A stretch of DNA of 64,000 nt from Hymenobacter sp. BRD67 (GTDB taxonomy: Bacteria; Bacteroidota; Bacteroidia; Cytophagales; Hymenobacteraceae), in NCBI RefSeq assembly GCF_013256425.1, contig NZ_CP053904.1:4278001-4342000 (forward strand), in the 5' to 3' direction. Each line of letters begins with the position of its first letter. The stretch's first letter is position 1. This document shows, piece by piece, positions 37,456-49,974 of this stretch. The translations under genes and the position numbers were made by a program. The notes under the pieces are model-generated. The model was given only the letters and a program-made list of their open reading frames with translations, did not search any database and was not told the DNA's origin.

Positions 37456-38688
37456 CTACTTGCCCAGTTTAATTTTCAGATTTTCGTTTAGCGCTTCCAG
37501 AAACTCCTCCGTGTAGAGGTAGTCGCGGCCATGCTGCACCTTGTTGCCGTGAATGCACACGGCCAGGTCTTTGGTCATTTTGCCGCTTTCCACGGTTTCG
37601 ATGCACACTGCTTCCAGGGCTTTGCAGAAGTCGATAAGCTCCTGGTTGCCATCCAGAATACCCCGAAACTCCAGGCCGCGCGTCCAGGCGAAGATAGAAG
37701 CGATGGGGTTAGTCGAAGTGGGCTTACCGGCCTGGTGGTCGCGGTAGTGGCGCGTTACGGTGCCATGCGCGGCCTCAGCTTCCATTACGGTGCCATCGGG
37801 CGTTACGAGTGTGGAAGTCATCAGGCCCAGCGAGCCGAAGCCCTGCGCCACGGTGTCGCTCTGCACGTCGCCGTCGTAGTTTTTGCAGGCCCACACAAAG
37901 TTGCCGTGCCATTTCAGGGCCGAAGCTACCATGTCATCAATCAGACGGTGCTCGTAGGTGATGCCGGCGGCTTTGAACTTTGCCAGGTAGTCCTGCTCGT
38001 AAATCTCCTGGAAGATGTCCTTAAAGCGGCCATCGTACTTTTTCAGGATGGTGTTTTTGGTAGACAAATACAGTGGCCAGCCTTTCATCAGGGCCTGGTT
38101 GAAGCAGGCGTGCGCAAAGCCCCGAATCGACTCGTCGGTGTTGTACATGGCCAGGGCGACGCCGTCGTTTTTGAAGTTAAATACCTCAAACGACTGCACG
38201 TCGCCGCCGTCCTCGGGCGTAAACGTGATGGTGAGCTTGCCCTTGCCCTTGGTTACGAAGTCGGTAGCGCGGTACTGGTCGCCGAAGGCGTGGCGGCCAA
38301 TGCAGATGGGTGCCGTCCAGTTGGGCACCAGACGGGGTACGTTGCTCATCACAATCGGCTCCCGGAAAACTGTGCCATCCAGGATGTTGCGAATAGTGCC
38401 GTTCGGCGACTTCCACATCTGCTTCAGGCCAAACTCCTGCACGCGCTCCTCATCGGGCGTGATGGTAGCGCACTTGATGCCCACGCCGTATTGCTTAATG
38501 GCGTTGGCCGAGTCAATGGTTACTTGGTCATTAGTTTGGTCACGGTACTCAATACCGAGGTCATAGTACTTGATGTCGAGGTCCAGATACGGCGTAATCA
38601 GCTTGTCTTTAATAAACTTCCAGATGATGCGCGTCATCTCGTCGCCATCGAGCTCTACTACGGGGTTAGCTACTTTTATTTTAGTCAT
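37456..38688 (-). CDS. icd: NADP-dependent isocitrate dehydrogenase (eukaryotic-type)
   Basis: This TCA-cycle enzyme decarboxylates isocitrate to 2-oxoglutarate. The 410-residue intact protein has the start MTKIKVANPVVELDGDEMTRIIW, the substrate loop with WKSPNGTIRNILDGTVFREPI, and VAQGFGSLGLMTSTLVTPDG followed by EAAHGTVTRHYRDHQAGKPTSTNPIASIFAW. These mark the homodimeric IDH1/2-like NADP family rather than the E. coli type. ATG 38688 is chosen over a GTG two codons earlier. It is monocistronic, with a LacI-type palindrome 143 bases upstream. Confidence 0.95.
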   Translation of the reverse strand: MTKIKVANPVVELDGDEMTRIIWKFIKDKLITPYLDLDIKYYDLGIEYRDQTNDQVTIDSANAIKQYGVGIKCATITPDEERVQEFGLKQMWKSPNGTIRNILDGTVFREPIVMSNVPRLVPNWTAPICIGRHAFGDQYRATDFVTKGKGKLTITFTPEDGGDVQSFEVFNFKNDGVALAMYNTDESIRGFAHACFNQALMKGWPLYLSTKNTILKKYDGRFKDIFQEIYEQDYLAKFKAAGITYEHRLIDDMVASALKWHGNFVWACKNYDGDVQSDTVAQGFGSLGLMTSTLVTPDGTVMEAEAAHGTVTRHYRDHQAGKPTSTNPIASIFAWTRGLEFRGILDGNQELIDFCKALEAVCIETVESGKMTKDLAVCIHGNKVQHGRDYLYTEEFLEALNENLKIKLGK

Positions 38689-38830
38689 GTCCACTAAGGG
38701 CTTTTTGAGGGTTTTTACCAGGCTCCGGCCAGAGAAGAAGCCAGCCGGCCAGCCCGCACCAGTCTGGCGCGGTCATTACCGGGGTCAATATTAAGCAAGG
38801 CTTTCTGCGCATGGGCAGCCGTAGGTTGTC

Positions 38831-38842
38831 GCAAACGTTTGC
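38831..38842. promoter_or_regulatory. GCAAACGTTTGC palindrome upstream of icd
   Basis: A perfect 12-bp palindrome of the kind bound by LacI/GalR-family regulators (central CG). It lies 143 bases before the icd start. The regulator is not in the window. Confidence 0.4.
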
Positions 38843-38991
38843 ACTGGCGAAACGCTGCTAATTATTTATAAAAACAGCTTGCTCGGCATCATTTTCCACC
38901 GTTTTGCATGTTGCTAGGCACGCTAGGAGAATCGTTACCGGCAAACCATAAACTGCCACAAGCTTCGCGGCTGGCTACCCTTGCGTTAAGC

Positions 38992-39029
38992 AGCAAGGCC
39001 TCCGGAAGAACAGTTCCGAAGGCCTTGCT
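38992..39029. terminator. Bidirectional hairpin terminator
   Basis: AGCAAGGCCTCCGGAA pairs with TTCCGAAGGCCTTGCT (one mismatch) around a six-base loop, 32 bases after the stop of the flavin monooxygenase gene. Confidence 0.75.
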
Positions 39030-39060
39030 AATATATGTAAAATAAGATATTTAGCCCTGC

Positions 39061-40085
39061 TTACGCCAGCACCTGAATGACAGCTTCTGAAAAGCGCTCC
39101 ATCTCTTCCAGCTGTGGGCTGCATTGCAGCAAAAACAAATCGACGCCTACCGCCTCGAAAGCCGCGATACGGTCGGCTACCTGGGCCGGCGTGCCGGTGA
39201 GGCCCGAGCGCAGGCCCCGGTTCGATACCGAATAGTCTTGCAGCGACACCTGATTTTCGAGCTGGGTGCCCGCCAGCCACTGCTGGTAGTTTTTGTAGCC
39301 AGCTGCCGAGCCCTGCACGTTCGTAATGCGGTCAAGCTCTTTCTTTACTTCCTGCTCGGTGTTACGCACGATAGAATAGGCGGCCACGCCAAATTGCATA
39401 CGCGGCAAACCTAGCTTTTCGCGGCGCTCGCTCAGGTCCTGAATGCGCCGGCCGATGGCAGCAGGGTCGTCGCCGTGCATCACGTAGCCATCACACTGCT
39501 TGGCAATCAGGTTTTTAGCCGCCTCCGACTCGCCCCGGCATACAAAAACGGCCGCGGCCGCGACAGCGGCTTGGGCTGAAGAATAGAATCTGTCACCTTG
39601 TAAAACTTGCCTTCAAAGGAGAAGTGGTCCTGCTTCCAGAGGTTATCTACCACGTGCAGCCACTCCGCAGTACGGGCGTAGCGGTCGTCGTGCTGCTCAA
39701 AGTGCACACCGTACTTTTTAGCCTCATCCTGCCACCACGACGACACAACATTGAGCGACAGGCGCCCGTTGCTGATGTGGTCGATGTTGGCGGCCTGCTT
39801 GGCCAGCAAAGCCGGTGAGTGAAAGGTTGGCCGCACGGCCACCATCAGCTCAATCTTTTTGGTAACGGCCGCCAGGGCCGCCGCCGTGCTCCACGCATCC
39901 AGCGACGGCGCTTCTTCGCCCTTTATATCGTTGAGATTCAGCTCAGCAATGAGCGAGAGGTCGTAGCCTAATTCCTCACTGCGCTGGGCCAGCGTTTTCA
40001 CATAGTCCCAGTCGGCCCGCATATTTTCGTCTTCGACGTTGCGCAGCCACCCGCCGAAGACGGGCATCCAATAACCATAGCGCAT
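39061..40085 (-). CDS. LLM-class flavin monooxygenase, SfnG/SsuD-like (frameshifted)
   Basis: A luciferase-like FMNH2-dependent monooxygenase of about 341 residues after repair. MRYGYWMPVFGGWLRNV and LSLIAELNLNDIKG at the start, AVRPTFHSPALLAKQAANIDHISNGRLSLNVVSSWW in the core and FLYAGG|ESEAAKNLIAKQCDGYVMHG in the C-terminal half resemble dimethylsulfone (SfnG) and alkanesulfonate (SsuD) monooxygenases. One G is missing near 39533 in GGGG. Its start lies two bases after the stop of the ATP-grasp gene, so they form an operon. A role in scavenging sulfur from organosulfur compounds is inferred; no ABC importer or flavin reductase is adjacent. Confidence 0.82.
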
Positions 40086-40087
40086 AA

Positions 40088-41089
40088 CTAGACAGCCAGG
40101 GCGGTTTCGGCGTGAGCAGATACGGCGGCCGGGGCGGCCGGCACTTGCGTTTCGAGGTAGTCTACAAAACGCGCGTACGGGTCAAAGCCTACTACGTTCA
40201 CGGCGTCGGCCACGAAGTTCGACAGGGCGTTGATATCATAAAACAGTACGTCGCCAGTGCGGTCGTCAATCAGGTACTCTACGCCGCCCACGTCGATTTT
40301 GGCAGCTGCCACAATGCGCTCCACCGCAGCAATTACTTCGGCCGGTGGCGTAAAGGCTTCTACCTGAATGCCCTTCTTAGGCGCTTCTGTCAGGCAGAAA
40401 TCAGCCGACGGTGCTTCCGGAATCTGGCATATCTCGGCGGGGCACAGGTTGAAGCTCTCGCCGGTAGTATACACCTTCATAGCGTATAAAAACTTGCCTT
40501 CCAGCGTTTCTACGCGGTGAATGTGGCCGCCCCGGGGCGTCACGTATTCCTGCACCAAGGCCGTCTGGTCGATACCTAGGTCAATCTGGCCGGCTTCTAC
40601 AGCAGCCTCTACACCCTCAATGGTATCGAAGCGAATAATACCCGCGCCGCTGCCGCCGATATTTACCTTCACCACAATAGGAAAGCGCAGCTCGCGGGCC
40701 GCATCCGGCACCCGGGAGGCGTGGTTTACTACCCGTGAGTTAGGGTATTTTAAGCCCAGCGACCGAAACAGCGCCAACTGCCTTGCCTTATTGGTTTCGA
40801 TGCTGGTAGCTACCGAGCCGTTGATGATGCGTACGCCCAGCCCTTCAAGGTGCGTAGCGAAGCCTGCGGTATGAAAAATACCCTGCCCGTGCCCGCGCAG
40901 ATAAGCTGACGAGCTCATCCGGTTCACAACAAGCGCGTAGGGGCTTTCAACTTCCGTCGGGTCAAACAGATGATGGGCAGCGTCAATCTTTTCGTAAGGC
41001 AACTCACGGCGGTCCAGCTCCGCAAACAGTGGCTTAAACCACTCGGGGTGTTCATAATAAATGCCTATCGGCTTGGAGGTAAGCGACAT
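40088..41089 (-). CDS. ATP-grasp domain protein (RimK/glutathione-synthetase-like)
   Basis: A 333-residue ligase-type protein. An N-terminal preATP-grasp part (PIGIYYEHPEWFKPLFAELDRR) is followed by the ATP-grasp fold: SIETNKARQLALFRSLGLKYP, FPIVVKVNIGGSGAGI (glycine-rich lid), ALVQEYVTPRGGHIHRVETL, and a metal-binding end VGGVEYLIDDRTGDVLFYDINALSNF. Enzymes of this fold join a carboxylate to an amine or thiol using ATP; the substrate here is unknown. ATG 41089 is preferred to an upstream start inside the leader. It is translationally adjacent to the SfnG-like gene and preceded by the AT-rich palindrome at 41192-41215. Confidence 0.82.
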   Translation of the reverse strand: MSLTSKPIGIYYEHPEWFKPLFAELDRRELPYEKIDAAHHLFDPTEVESPYALVVNRMSSSAYLRGHGQGIFHTAGFATHLEGLGVRIINGSVATSIETNKARQLALFRSLGLKYPNSRVVNHASRVPDAARELRFPIVVKVNIGGSGAGIIRFDTIEGVEAAVEAGQIDLGIDQTALVQEYVTPRGGHIHRVETLEGKFLYAMKVYTTGESFNLCPAEICQIPEAPSADFCLTEAPKKGIQVEAFTPPAEVIAAVERIVAAAKIDVGGVEYLIDDRTGDVLFYDINALSNFVADAVNVVGFDPYARFVDYLETQVPAAPAAVSAHAETALAV

Positions 41090-41191
41090 AACTAAGAAAG
41101 AAGTGAAAGGGAACAAAGCAAAAGCCTGACAGGCAACGCACGCGCCGGGTTATAGCAACAACAGCCTCAGAAAGGTACAGGTTCGGACTGA

Positions 41192-41215
41192 TAATATATT
41201 AAATTTAATATATTA
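41192..41215. promoter_or_regulatory. 24-bp AT-rich palindrome, copy 2
   Basis: A perfect 24-bp palindrome with centre TTAAATTTAA (arms TAATATA/TATATTA), 102 bases before the ATP-grasp ATG. A copy with one mismatch precedes the radical SAM gene at 15041-15064. Confidence 0.6.
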
Positions 41216-41372
41216 TGCGATTGGCCCGTCTGAGTGAGGTGCCGACGGCTTAGCCAGCCGGCGGCCAGCAGTGTCGCGTAGCCTGCTCAACAGCCACGGC
41301 TACAACAGCCCCACGAGCGGCAGGCTAAGTTGCGAAGCGGGGTAGGGGAGGGGAGGAGGGAGCGCACGGCGT

Positions 41373-41489
41373 GTTGTTTTTATACCGCCGGCGCGTAGTG
41401 CGCCAGCCTTCGGTTGGCACCGTTTGGCACAAGCCAAGGTTGCCGGCGTTTCATCGAGCCTGTCTCTCCGCGCCTCGTTATAAAAACAA
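41373..41489. other. Candidate structured RNA or MITE-like hairpin element
   Basis: An 11-bp perfect terminal inverted repeat (TTGTTTTTATA at 41374-41384, complement at 41479-41489) encloses a second nested pair (CGCCGGC/GCCGGCG). Inside are small hairpins GCCAGC-CTTCG-GTTGGC and TTGGC-ACAA-GCCAA. No protein frame fits. It may be a non-coding RNA or a small non-autonomous element. Confidence 0.4.
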
Positions 41490-41599
41490 TCCTTTCTGAT
41501 AAAAGGAATTGATGCAGCAAAGGTATGAACGCGCTTTCATAAGCGCTCTATGGTAGCAATGTGTAGTAGCAGGAAAGCGCTTGGTTATAGGCAGCGTGG

Positions 41600-41629
41600 C
41601 TGGCAGCTACATTTCTGGCAGCTACATTT
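41600..41629 (+). repeat. 15-bp tandem duplication
   Basis: CTGGCAGCTACATTT occurs twice back to back in non-coding DNA. Confidence 0.8.
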
Positions 41630-41844
41630 ATAGTTGTCGTCGGCCCTCAATGTATCCGCCGGTTCCATGTAGACCAATCCGTATGCCTCACATGCTGGGC
41701 GAAGGAAGTCATGGTGAATGTACAAGGCAGATAACTTCGCTGAAACAGCAATTACTTCCAGTATAATTTATTCAGGCTTAAGATTCCCCTTCAGCACCAA
41801 TAACTCGGGTAAGAGCTGGGCTAGACGCATTAGGCCGGGACGCA

Positions 41845-41895
41845 CAAAAGCCCTGCTCCGGGCCGCTGATGAAAGCGCAAGGAGCAGGGCTTTTG
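41845..41895 (-). terminator. rRNA operon terminator
   Basis: Arms CAAAAGCCCTGCTCC (41845-41859) and GGAGCAGGGCTTTTG (41881-41895) are perfectly complementary. It lies directly after the 3' end of the 5S gene on the minus strand. Confidence 0.8.
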
Positions 41896-41902
41896 TTGTA
41901 AA

Positions 41903-42011
41903 GTTGGCGGCGACCGACTCTCCCACCGGTGAAGGCAGTACCATAGGCGCACCGGGGCTTAACGACTCTGTTCGGAATGGGAAGAGGTGAACACCCGGGC
42001 TAAAGCCACCA
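41903..42011 (-). rRNA. rrf: 5S ribosomal RNA
   Basis: On the minus strand the sequence starts GGTGGCTTTAGCCCGGGTG and includes CACCTCTTCCCATTCCGAAC and GTTAAGCCCCGG, the conserved 5S core. Ends were placed by the terminal helix and are approximate. Confidence 0.93.
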
Positions 42012-42099
42012 TTGCTGGCGTGGCTGTCGTGTTCAGGACAGCTACAAAACCGTTGACATAAGGGAAAAGAGAAAGAAGTAGAAAGACTGTGTGGGACAA

Positions 42100-46761
<4,662 letters not shown>

Positions 46762-47027
46762 GTAAAATATTCCAAATTCACTACCGTAGTAGGAACGATG
46801 TCGAGATGCTTGCCTTGTGCTCTATTTGACGTTTGTAATCTAATTCGTTTAGCTTAGTTGCTTGCCTCTGCGGCGTTGCCGAAGCAATGCTTAGTAGGCA
46901 AGCGCCTACCTATTTTGTCTATTTCCAACATTCAAAGAACATGTGTTACTTCCTGTTGAAGTAACCTGGTGACTAGTCTAGCTAGACTTTTCCTGCTGTT
47001 TGCAAGCCCCTGTTTTAATTGGGAGTG

Positions 47028-47057
47028 CAAAGGTAGCTAACTTTTCTGACTTTCCAA
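47028..47057 (-). promoter_or_regulatory. rRNA promoter P1 (TTGG...TACCTTTG)
   Basis: On the minus strand TTGG (47057-47054) and TACCTTTG (47035-47028) are separated by 18 bases, an excellent Bacteroidota promoter. Confidence 0.75.
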
Positions 47058-47130
47058 GTTTTAAGCAAAAAAATTATTGTTTTTACTTTTGTTTTTTTAA
47101 GTCCTTCCTACTTCCTTTTGAAGCGGGGTG

Positions 47131-47138
47131 CAAAGGTA
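47131..47138 (-). promoter_or_regulatory. Second rRNA promoter box (TACCTTTG)
   Basis: Exact match to the P1 -7 box, 103 bases upstream of it; the -33 element is not obvious. Confidence 0.5.
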
Positions 47139-47311
47139 GGTAGCTTTTTTAGCTTCTCACAGCTTAGGCAAAAATAAATTTGCGGTGGCTGTTTTTGCAG
47201 TCCGATAAATCAGACATTCCGGTCTTTTTCAGAGTTCCTTTGCTGAGAAGGATTTTTCCGAAAGCTGACGATTTTGGGCGTTTCCAGTGGGCCGGTTGCC
47301 GTTTGGGACTG

Positions 47312-47319
47312 CAAAGGTA
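47312..47319 (-). promoter_or_regulatory. Third rRNA promoter box (TACCTTTG)
   Basis: Another exact box 181 bases further upstream, again without a clear -33 element. Confidence 0.4.
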
Positions 47320-47660
47320 CTGCTTTTAGCTAGCTGGGCAGCTTGTGGCGATGAAGTTTTGCCCGAGGGTACGCTAAGTGCTTGAAAGCTGGGCGAGAAA
47401 CTTTTGAAAGTTGCTTTGTTTGCTACAGACACTGCTGAATCTATGCAGGTGGGTAGTGATAAGGTATAAGTGTCGGCTGCGGACCAGCCCTGGAGCAGCT
47501 TCAGGCAGGGCTAGTAGCGAGGTAGTGCTATGAAATGATTGGGTTGTATCCATGCTGGCTGGATGCCTGCTTAGTAGGGGGGTACTTTTGGTGGGTTGGT
47601 AGATTAGCAGCGATGGCGATTGAGTACGGAACAGGTGATTTAGAATGGTAATTCTTTTAT

Positions 47661-48636
47661 ATGGAGCTGGTTTGGGTAGCAGGTATTAGTCTGGAGGAGC
47701 GGAGAGCTACTGTACTGTCAACGTTGAGCTTTAGCCTGCCTATGGGGCAGAAGCTGGCTTTGACCGGGGAAAGCGGGGCGGGCAAGAGCACCTTATTGCA
47801 GATAATAGCGGGGCTGGTGGAGCCTAGTACCGGGGAAGTACGCATTGCGGGCAGCAAGGTGCGTGGGCCGGCCGTGGCCCTGGTGCCAGGGCATCCGGGG
47901 GTAGCGTATCTATCGCAAAAGTCAGATTTGCCCAAGTTTTTGCGCGTGGAGCAGGTGCTGCAGTATGCCAGCAAGCGGCCGGTAGCTGAAACACAGGCGC
48001 TTTTTAAGCTATGTCGTATCGACCAGTTGCTGGGGCGGCGTACCGACCAGCTATCGGGGGCGAGCAGCAGCGGGTAGCGCTGGCCCGGCTATTGGTGGGA
48101 GAACCGCGGCTGTTATTACTCGATGAGCCTTTTTCTAACCTCGACCGGGGCACAAGCAGGAAATGCAGCGCATTGTGGAGGCGATGGGACGTCAGCTGGG
48201 TATTACTTGTCTGCTGGTATCGCACGATGCTGCCGATACACTTTCCTGGGCCGATAGAATCATGGTGCTGCGTCGGGGCCAGGTAGTGCAGGAGGGTTCG
48301 CCCGAGCAGGTGTACAAGCAGCCCGTAGATGAATACACGGCGGGGCTTTTTGGCGATTACAATCTGATAAGCGGGGCCGATAAATTGCTGTTGGCACCCC
48401 ATGCCCACGGAGCCGGCCCCTTCCTGGTGCGGCCCGAGCAGTTTCGGCTGGGGCCGGCTACCAGCGCACTGATGGGGCATGTGCGGGCAATCCGCTTTTT
48501 TGGGAGCTTTTACGAAGTGGAGGTTCAACTGTCCGCGAATGTGGTGCGGGTGTGGGCTGGCTCGGTAGCTACAAGCGTCGGGGAAGCAGTTGGGATTTCG
48601 GTAGTGGCGGGCGGCGGCTGGCAGCTGAGCAGCTGA
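47661..48636 (+). CDS. ABC transporter ATP-binding protein, PotA/CysA-like with TOBE domain (two frameshifts)
   Basis: The ATPase subunit of an importer, about 325 residues after repair. Walker A is GESGAGKST (near residue 36), the Q-loop YLSQKSDLPK, the signature LSGGEQQRVALARLL (restored by one G near 48060), Walker B LLLLDEPFSNLD and the switch histidine VSHDAAD. The frame also breaks near 48155 (GT|KQEMQRIVEAMG). The C-terminal TOBE part reads FLVRPEQFRLGPATSALMGHVRAIRFFG. Family members energise uptake of polyamines, sulfate, iron or thiamine; without adjacent permease and binding-protein genes the substrate is open. Confidence 0.82.
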
Positions 48637-48663
48637 CTGAGTGGCCTTTTCTAATAGGCTGGA

Positions 48664-49050
48664 TTACTGCACTAACTCGGCGTGCAGCCGGGCCAGGGTA
48701 GCAGCGGCATCTTCGCAGAGGCCGGGATGAACGGCAGAGGTTTGCACAATGGTGCTGCGCTGCGCCGTGAGCCAGCGAAAACGCGAGGCAATGGGCAGCT
48801 GACCAATGGGCCCGCCCTCGGCGCGGCCCTGGCAGATGCGCTGAAACGAGCACAAGCGCTCGTGCAGGTCGGCCAGGTCGAGCGGCGCGTTGGAGAAAGC
48901 TTGCAGGCGAGCGCTGTTCAGCTCGCAGGTGGCTTGTAAAAAGCCCTGACCGGCACAATATAGGATAATCCCTACGTTCAAAAATTCTTCACGCTCGACG
49001 CGGGGCACCACACGCAGCACGGCGTACTCAAACAAGTGCTTGGCGGGCAT
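48664..49050 (-). CDS. DUF3037 protein, partner of HipA-like kinase
   Basis: A 128-residue protein beginning MPAKHLFEYAVLRVVPRVEREEFLNVGIILYC, the hallmark opening of DUF3037, with SRFRWLTAQRSTIVQTSAVHPGL in the centre. Its start overlaps the end of the HipA-like kinase gene by 23 bases, so the two are co-translated. DUF3037 proteins commonly accompany this kinase type; their biochemical role is not known to me. The start was placed at ATG 49050 by the conserved N-terminus. Confidence 0.8.
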   Translation of the reverse strand: MPAKHLFEYAVLRVVPRVEREEFLNVGIILYCAGQGFLQATCELNSARLQAFSNAPLDLADLHERLCSFQRICQGRAEGGPIGQLPIASRFRWLTAQRSTIVQTSAVHPGLCEDAAATLARLHAELVQ

Positions 49051-49816
49051 GGTCGGCTTCCTGAACAAAGGTGGTAGATACAGCCAGGCGGGCTTCCAGA
49101 AACTGCTGATAGGCAGCGCGCTGCTCGGCGGGCGAATGGTCAGGCTCGTGCAGCCACTCGTCGGGAATGACGGCGATGATGCCGGCCAGTACGGCAGGCG
49201 TGAGGCGGGCGCGGCACTCCGTATCAACGGCTGCCAGCCTGGTGGCCTGGGGCAGCAATACGTGGTCTTTCACTTGCGGAAAAGGCCGGGTGGCCGACTT
49301 AACCCACTGCGGGCCGGTGTGGTGCACGTAAAGCGCGGCCCCGTGGTCAATCAGCCACAGCTCCTTGTGCCAGAGCAGCATATTGGTGTTGCGGGCGGTG
49401 CGGTCTACATTTAGCGTCAGGCAGTCGAGCCAGACGATGAGCGAAGCCAGGTGCGCTTCCACGGTCGTGACGAGCGGGTCGAAGGTGCTGGCGCCCGACA
49501 GGAAGTGCAGCGCCAGGTTCTGGCCGGTGCTGGCACGCAGCAGGTCCTGAATTTCCTCGTCGGGCTCGGTGCGGCCAAAGGCTTCGCTCAGCTCCGCAAA
49601 TACCAGCTCGGGCACGCGCAGGCCCAGCGTGCGGGCCAGCTCGCCCACCAGCAGCTCGGCTATCAAGACCTTGATGCCCTGGCCCGCGCCCCGGAACTTC
49701 AGCACGTACAGGAAGCCGTCGTCGGCCTCGACCAGCGCGGGCAGCGAGCCGCCTTCGCGCAGGGGCGTGATGTAGCGGGTTACTTCGACGGTGCGCAGAG
49801 AGATAGGGGCGCTCAT
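49028..49816 (-). CDS. HipA-like kinase family protein
   Basis: A 262-residue single-domain kinase-like protein. EADDGFLYVLKFRGAGQGIKVLIAELLVGELARTLGL holds a nucleotide-binding Lys and helix. LDCLTLNVDRTARNTNMLLW carries a catalytic-loop D-x4-N arrangement, and LWLIDHGAAL resembles the DFG metal-binding motif. It is shorter than full HipA toxins (about 440 residues) and lacks an adjacent HipB-type DNA-binding antitoxin; instead it is paired with a DUF3037 gene. Kinase activity and target are inferred. Confidence 0.78.
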   Translation of the reverse strand: MSAPISLRTVEVTRYITPLREGGSLPALVEADDGFLYVLKFRGAGQGIKVLIAELLVGELARTLGLRVPELVFAELSEAFGRTEPDEEIQDLLRASTGQNLALHFLSGASTFDPLVTTVEAHLASLIVWLDCLTLNVDRTARNTNMLLWHKELWLIDHGAALYVHHTGPQWVKSATRPFPQVKDHVLLPQATRLAAVDTECRARLTPAVLAGIIAVIPDEWLHEPDHSPAEQRAAYQQFLEARLAVSTTFVQEADHARQALV

Positions 49817-49838
49817 TAGCAATATATAAAATAATTTA

Positions 49839-49938
49839 TCCTTGCGAGCGCAACGAAGTGGAGCGCGGCAAACGCCTTGGAACGACTCAATCGGGTATCG
49901 TTCCAGGGGCGCGCTCCACTTCGTTGCGCTCGCAAGGA
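49839..49938. repeat. 100-bp stem-loop repeat
   Basis: A perfect 29-bp stem (TCCTTGCGAGCGCAACGAAG... at 49839-49867, complement at 49910-49938) encloses a second hairpin TGGAACGA/TCGTTCCA. It separates the kinase operon from the dehydrogenase gene and may end transcription or be a dispersed palindromic element. Confidence 0.8.
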
Positions 49939-49974
49939 CAAACGTAAAATTAGCGCCTGCCAGCAAAAAGCAGC

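Larger units (their letters stand above)
41216..41844. other. Non-coding region between ATP-grasp gene and rRNA operon
   Basis: No gene is supported here. It contains a strongly folding 117-bp element (41373-41489), an inverted AAGCGCT/AGCGCTT pair (about 41540-41580) and a 15-bp tandem duplication (41600-41629). Confidence 0.5.
46762..47660 (-). other. rRNA operon upstream region
   Basis: About 900 bases without a supported protein gene, holding the leader and at least three TACCTTTG boxes on the minus strand. The flanking sequence is T- and A-rich on the minus strand, as expected for strong rRNA promoters. Confidence 0.6.

Noticed and set aside
47229..47432. 67-residue open frame upstream of the rRNA operon
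   Set aside because: Ser/Ala-rich low-complexity sequence that overlaps one of the TACCTTTG boxes; probably chance.
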